Of a DNA stretch of 50,344 nucleotides, positions 48,801-50,344 are shown piece by piece. The DNA is taken from positions 1 to 50,344 of the forward strand of contig JAGGWS010000018.1 of NCBI GenBank assembly GCA_021163425.1, read 5' to 3'. Both the position numbers and the translations under genes were made by a program. The notes beneath the pieces were generated by a model. That model made no database searches, was not told the DNA's origin, and saw nothing but the letters and a program-made list of their open reading frames with translations. The stretch's first letter is position 1. Each line of letters starts with the position of its first letter. The DNA comes from Candidatus Omnitrophota bacterium (GTDB taxonomy: Bacteria; Omnitrophota; Gorgyraeia; Duberdicusellales; Duberdicusellaceae).

Positions 48801-48994
48801 CTTTAGATGAGGCTAATGTGGATAGGTTCAATTATCTTCTTTCTGAATCTGCTAAAAATTCTCAGTTTATAATAATTTCCCACAATAAAAAAACTATAAG
48901 TAAAGCCTCTGTTCTTTATGGGGTTACTATGCAGGAACAGGGAATATCCAAGATAGTTTCAGTTAAGTTTACTGAAACTCCAGCCTCTCCTTAA
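45809..48994 (+). CDS. smc: chromosome segregation protein SMC with reduced hinge
   Basis: ATPase of the condensin-like SMC complex that compacts and segregates the chromosome. The N-terminal head has FKSFPNRTTLKF and Walker A GPNGCGKSN (31-39), with FILQGSIENIF as Q-loop; the C-terminal head has the signature LLSGGEKALTAIALIFA (about 963) and Walker B LCILDETDAPLDEANVDRF (about 988). Two long coiled coils (about 165-500 and 560-870) are clear. Between them only about 55 residues (around 505-560, DITIILDKEVPFLPSVILARVD) remain, instead of the usual hinge of about 150 residues, and its glycine motifs are not seen. The total, 1061, is about 120 residues short. ScpA and ScpB are not in this window. 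Confidence 0.93.
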   Translation: MYLKEVEIFGFKSFPNRTTLKFEPGITVIVGPNGCGKSNVLDAIKWALGEQSPKSLRGTKMEDVIFNGTQNKPPLNYAEVTLLFSNEDRALNLEFEEISITRRLFRSGESEYLINNSPARLKDIQELLLPVGLGEGSYSFILQGSIENIFSYKPEEKRIIFDEASGILKFKERKKEVLRKLEEVDNNLLRIEDIITEVKRQKDFLHRQVERARKYQEIYEELKVIERKIAALEIKELNKEKEIFLSELNNLNAQDKEKESLLKELREEIQIKEKELENLRNQIQLNSSQVFEISSEISGFEHRIESNKKMIAELQNRLENIERSSLLYSERKAQQEERIESLKKELGLIDDNFLEKKNKIEEFSKEIEKKSEENRTKALFIKEANQKILGLEEERVSFSNNLVDIQSKVNSLSSRKKRLLVEIAKSETEVREFEVKFSEIEKQVQEFQVKFESFKKDRKELLSKIENYKKEIDKLTEEKLNKEKELAIISSQLEFLKELRVKYEEFPQTQDITIILDKEVPFLPSVILARVDRDSLLEEGSSLKMRTQAKIIPQKVEEMTTKISQLKGEVEAIQNKLDNNFKQLSFLEEELKAKEEAFREEEKEFSRVKEIEKNSKETLERLKEEKSLVEIELKDTQEGLNTLFSQQEQLKSAFSERDSQLKELEHSIKEAQEIIKRNEIEIKNLEIEMTRLNTEIISLEEDKKSKQNTLEIFLKDLETLESEIANLNRENSEIENKITSSENENQDFLKQIENKEKERGFLKESIGKLKSQEGDLFSQKRTISEESELVQKELDKIREKVHQLRLKIQNLDFNQSKIVSDLNQLYSIELNSEELDSIEESLPELQTQEETLKRKLKYLGTVNLASLDEYKELEERFNFLNTQRQDLLSSKEALKKAMSKIKKTSSEMFIEAFQKIKEEFKGLFRFLFGGGKAEIYLLDESDPLESGIDIIVQPPGKKLQSVSLLSGGEKALTAIALIFAIFKFKPSALCILDETDAPLDEANVDRFNYLLSESAKNSQFIIISHNKKTISKASVLYGVTMQEQGISKIVSVKFTETPASP

Positions 48995-49021
48995 AGATTT
49001 ACATTAACAAAAAAGTGAAGC

Positions 49022-49050
49022 TTGATTTTTTAAGAAATATATGTTATTTA
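49022..49050 (+). promoter_or_regulatory. predicted promoter of the diguanylate cyclase gene
   Basis: TTGATT (49022-49027), 17-bp spacer, TATTTA (49045-49050) with TGT before it (extended -10). ATG 49061 is 10 bp after the -10 box, so the message should be nearly leaderless. Confidence 0.5.
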
Positions 49051-49060
49051 TTTTGGTATT

Positions 49061-50239
49061 ATGAACGAGAAAAATTTACAAGATTTGCAAGAGGAATTAA
49101 CTCGTTTAAGAACCCAGTTTAAGATATTTTATGAGATTACCCAGGCTTTAAGGACTACCTTAAAGTTAGATGAAATTCTTTACATCATTCTTACTGCTAT
49201 AACTGCTCATGAAGGTTTGGGGTTTAATAGAGCAGCTCTCTTTTTTGTTGATTATAATCGCAAGAAGATAAAAGGGATTATGGGGATAGGCCATGTTGAA
49301 CCGCAGGAGGCTGAGGGGATTTGGAGGTTCATTAAGGAGGAGAGAAAAGACTTATATGATTTAATAGAGGAATATCACCGAATAAAGGAACTTCCAGAAA
49401 AGCCTAAATTTTTTGAGTTAGTCCAGAGTTTGGAATTTCCTCTGGATGAGAGGGCTGGATTCCTCTATGGAACCTTTAGCGAAGGCTTCCTTATCCATTT
49501 GAAAAAAGAAAATAAAGAAAAATTTTCTCAAGACCCTCTCTATAAAGTATTTTTATTTGAAGAAGCAGCCTTTCTTCCTCTCTGGGCTAAGAATCAAATA
49601 ATTGGAATCTTGTTTGTGGACAATTTTATTACTAAGAAGCCAATTCAGGGAGAAGATTTAAATATTCTAAATATGTTTGCTTCTCAGGCAGCTTTAGCTA
49701 TAGAAAATTCAAAACTTTTTGAAGATGCCCTCTTTAGAGCTCATACTGATTCTTTAACTAACCTCTGGAATTATGGGTATTTTCAGTATAAATTGGATGA
49801 ATTCTTTGTTCAAGCTTCGAAGTTTAATAAAAGACTTTCCCTCCTTATGATTGATATAGATGATTTTAAAATTTATAATGACGAATTTGGACATTTGGAA
49901 GGAGATAAAGCTTTGATTAACATAGCTTCTTTAATAAAGAATTCTTGCAGAAAGCGGGATTTGGTCTGCAGGTATGGAGGAGAAGAATTCGTGGTGATTC
50001 TTCCTGAGGCTTCCAAAAAAGAGGCTTATGAGATTGCCGAAAGAGTTAGAGCTTCGGTTGAAGATAGCTCTTACCTCTTTAAGAAAAGATTTACCGTAAG
50101 TATCGGAATAGCTTCTTTTCCTGAAGATTGTCAGGATAAAAATTCTCTGGTGGGAATTGCTGACTCTTTTCTCTATCAGGCAAAAAGAGAAGGGAAAAAT
50201 AGGGTAAGCTTTAAAACCTGGAGTTTCCCCAAAAAATAA
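49061..50239 (+). CDS. GAF-GGDEF diguanylate cyclase
   Basis: Makes c-di-GMP from two GTP. An N-terminal helix leads into a GAF sensor domain (about 20-215; TTLKLDEILYIILTAITAHEGLGFNRAALFF at its start). The GGDEF domain starts at HTDSLTNLWNYGYFQYKL and has LLMIDIDDFKIYND and the active-site signature CRYGGEEF (about 306-310). RKRD, five residues before GGEEF, is the RxxD inhibitory site, so product feedback is likely. It has 392 residues and no membrane segment, so it is cytosolic. The stand-alone PilZ protein at 36834 is a possible receptor of its product. The window ends soon after. Confidence 0.95.
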   Translation: MNEKNLQDLQEELTRLRTQFKIFYEITQALRTTLKLDEILYIILTAITAHEGLGFNRAALFFVDYNRKKIKGIMGIGHVEPQEAEGIWRFIKEERKDLYDLIEEYHRIKELPEKPKFFELVQSLEFPLDERAGFLYGTFSEGFLIHLKKENKEKFSQDPLYKVFLFEEAAFLPLWAKNQIIGILFVDNFITKKPIQGEDLNILNMFASQAALAIENSKLFEDALFRAHTDSLTNLWNYGYFQYKLDEFFVQASKFNKRLSLLMIDIDDFKIYNDEFGHLEGDKALINIASLIKNSCRKRDLVCRYGGEEFVVILPEASKKEAYEIAERVRASVEDSSYLFKKRFTVSIGIASFPEDCQDKNSLVGIADSFLYQAKREGKNRVSFKTWSFPKK

Positions 50240-50344
50240 GCCCAATTTTTTGTAAGTCTATAATAAACAAGGGAATAAAAAAATAAAAATCTACAAAGAG
50301 GGCACTCCTTGTTTTATAATATTTTTAACCAGAAAAATGGGCAA
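50240..50344 (+). other. right-end intergenic sequence with stem and possible promoter
   Basis: AACAAGG (around 50267-50273) can pair with CCTTGTT near 50308, but with a long loop. GTTTTATAATATTTT just after it contains a TATAAT-like -10, likely for the next gene. No gene is complete here. Confidence 0.3.

Noticed and set aside
49931-50245. Antisense ORF of 104 residues inside the GGDEF gene
   Set aside because: Shadow of the GGDEF domain.
1-50344. New defence or phage system
   Set aside because: No integrase, restriction, Cas, reverse transcriptase, toxin-antitoxin pair or capsid-type gene is recognisable in any supported frame.

Overview
The window is a low-GC bacterial chromosome segment (AT-rich throughout, strong A/T third-position codon use). 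Every gene I can support lies on the + strand, mostly in tight runs with 1-50 bp overlaps. A double-membrane cell plan is indicated by a secretin, a TolQ/TolR-like pair, a lipobox lipoprotein and a type IV pilus assembly cluster. A short 'TYYPAPYGVY' secreted protein, a very short lysine-rich ORF and the pilin/pseudopilin set suggest an uncultured lineage such as Candidatus Omnitrophota. That placement is inference from remembered gene style, not from a search. An electron-bifurcating type acyl-CoA dehydrogenase/ETF set suggests anaerobic metabolism.

Layout. 1-660: eroded region with a small ORF, a frameshifted secreted pilin-like gene, hairpin repeats and an 8-bp tandem repeat. 686-12452: housekeeping run with a DUF3108 protein, a CBS-less IMP dehydrogenase relative, dnaE, an HU/IHF protein, hisS, aspS, a LysM lipoprotein, and the classic phoH-pgpH-ybeY trio. 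12453-13109: the longest stretch without long ORFs; it holds a 22-residue lysine-rich ORF with its own promoter and a strong terminator, then an apparently non-coding segment before uvrA. 13110-20715: uvrA, a large periplasmic TPR protein, TolQ-, TolR- and TonB-like proteins, a membrane zinc-ribbon protein, a winged-helix protein and a PilX/GspK-like protein. 20716-30019: type IV pilus (or T2SS-like) cluster, led by a tiny excisionase-type HTH gene, then pilM(N), pilO, pilP, pilQ, pilB, pilC and four prepilins. 30096-36335: glutamine and nucleotide metabolism (glnA, nadE, purF, pyrG). 36392-41891: tRNA-Met(CAT), DUF192, PilZ, an unknown small protein, a GmhB-like phosphatase, a GT28-like glycosyltransferase, priA and fmt. 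42095-45732: GNAT, acyl-CoA dehydrogenase, EtfB and ferredoxin-EtfA. 45771-50239: smc and a GAF-GGDEF diguanylate cyclase.

The gene list is ordinary; what stands out is how many conserved proteins carry unusual losses at sites that are normally invariant. PriA has lost its ATPase motifs, SMC has almost no hinge, AspRS lacks the GAD insertion, NadE has Gly in place of the glutaminase Cys, Fmt has Gly in place of the catalytic Asn, and YbeY has Asp in place of the third metal-binding His. The reading frames are otherwise intact, so these look like lineage features rather than decay, but that needs comparison with relatives. A second theme is promoters whose -10 box lies only 7-12 bp before the start codon, predicting leaderless mRNAs. 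I did not find an obvious new defence or mobile system.
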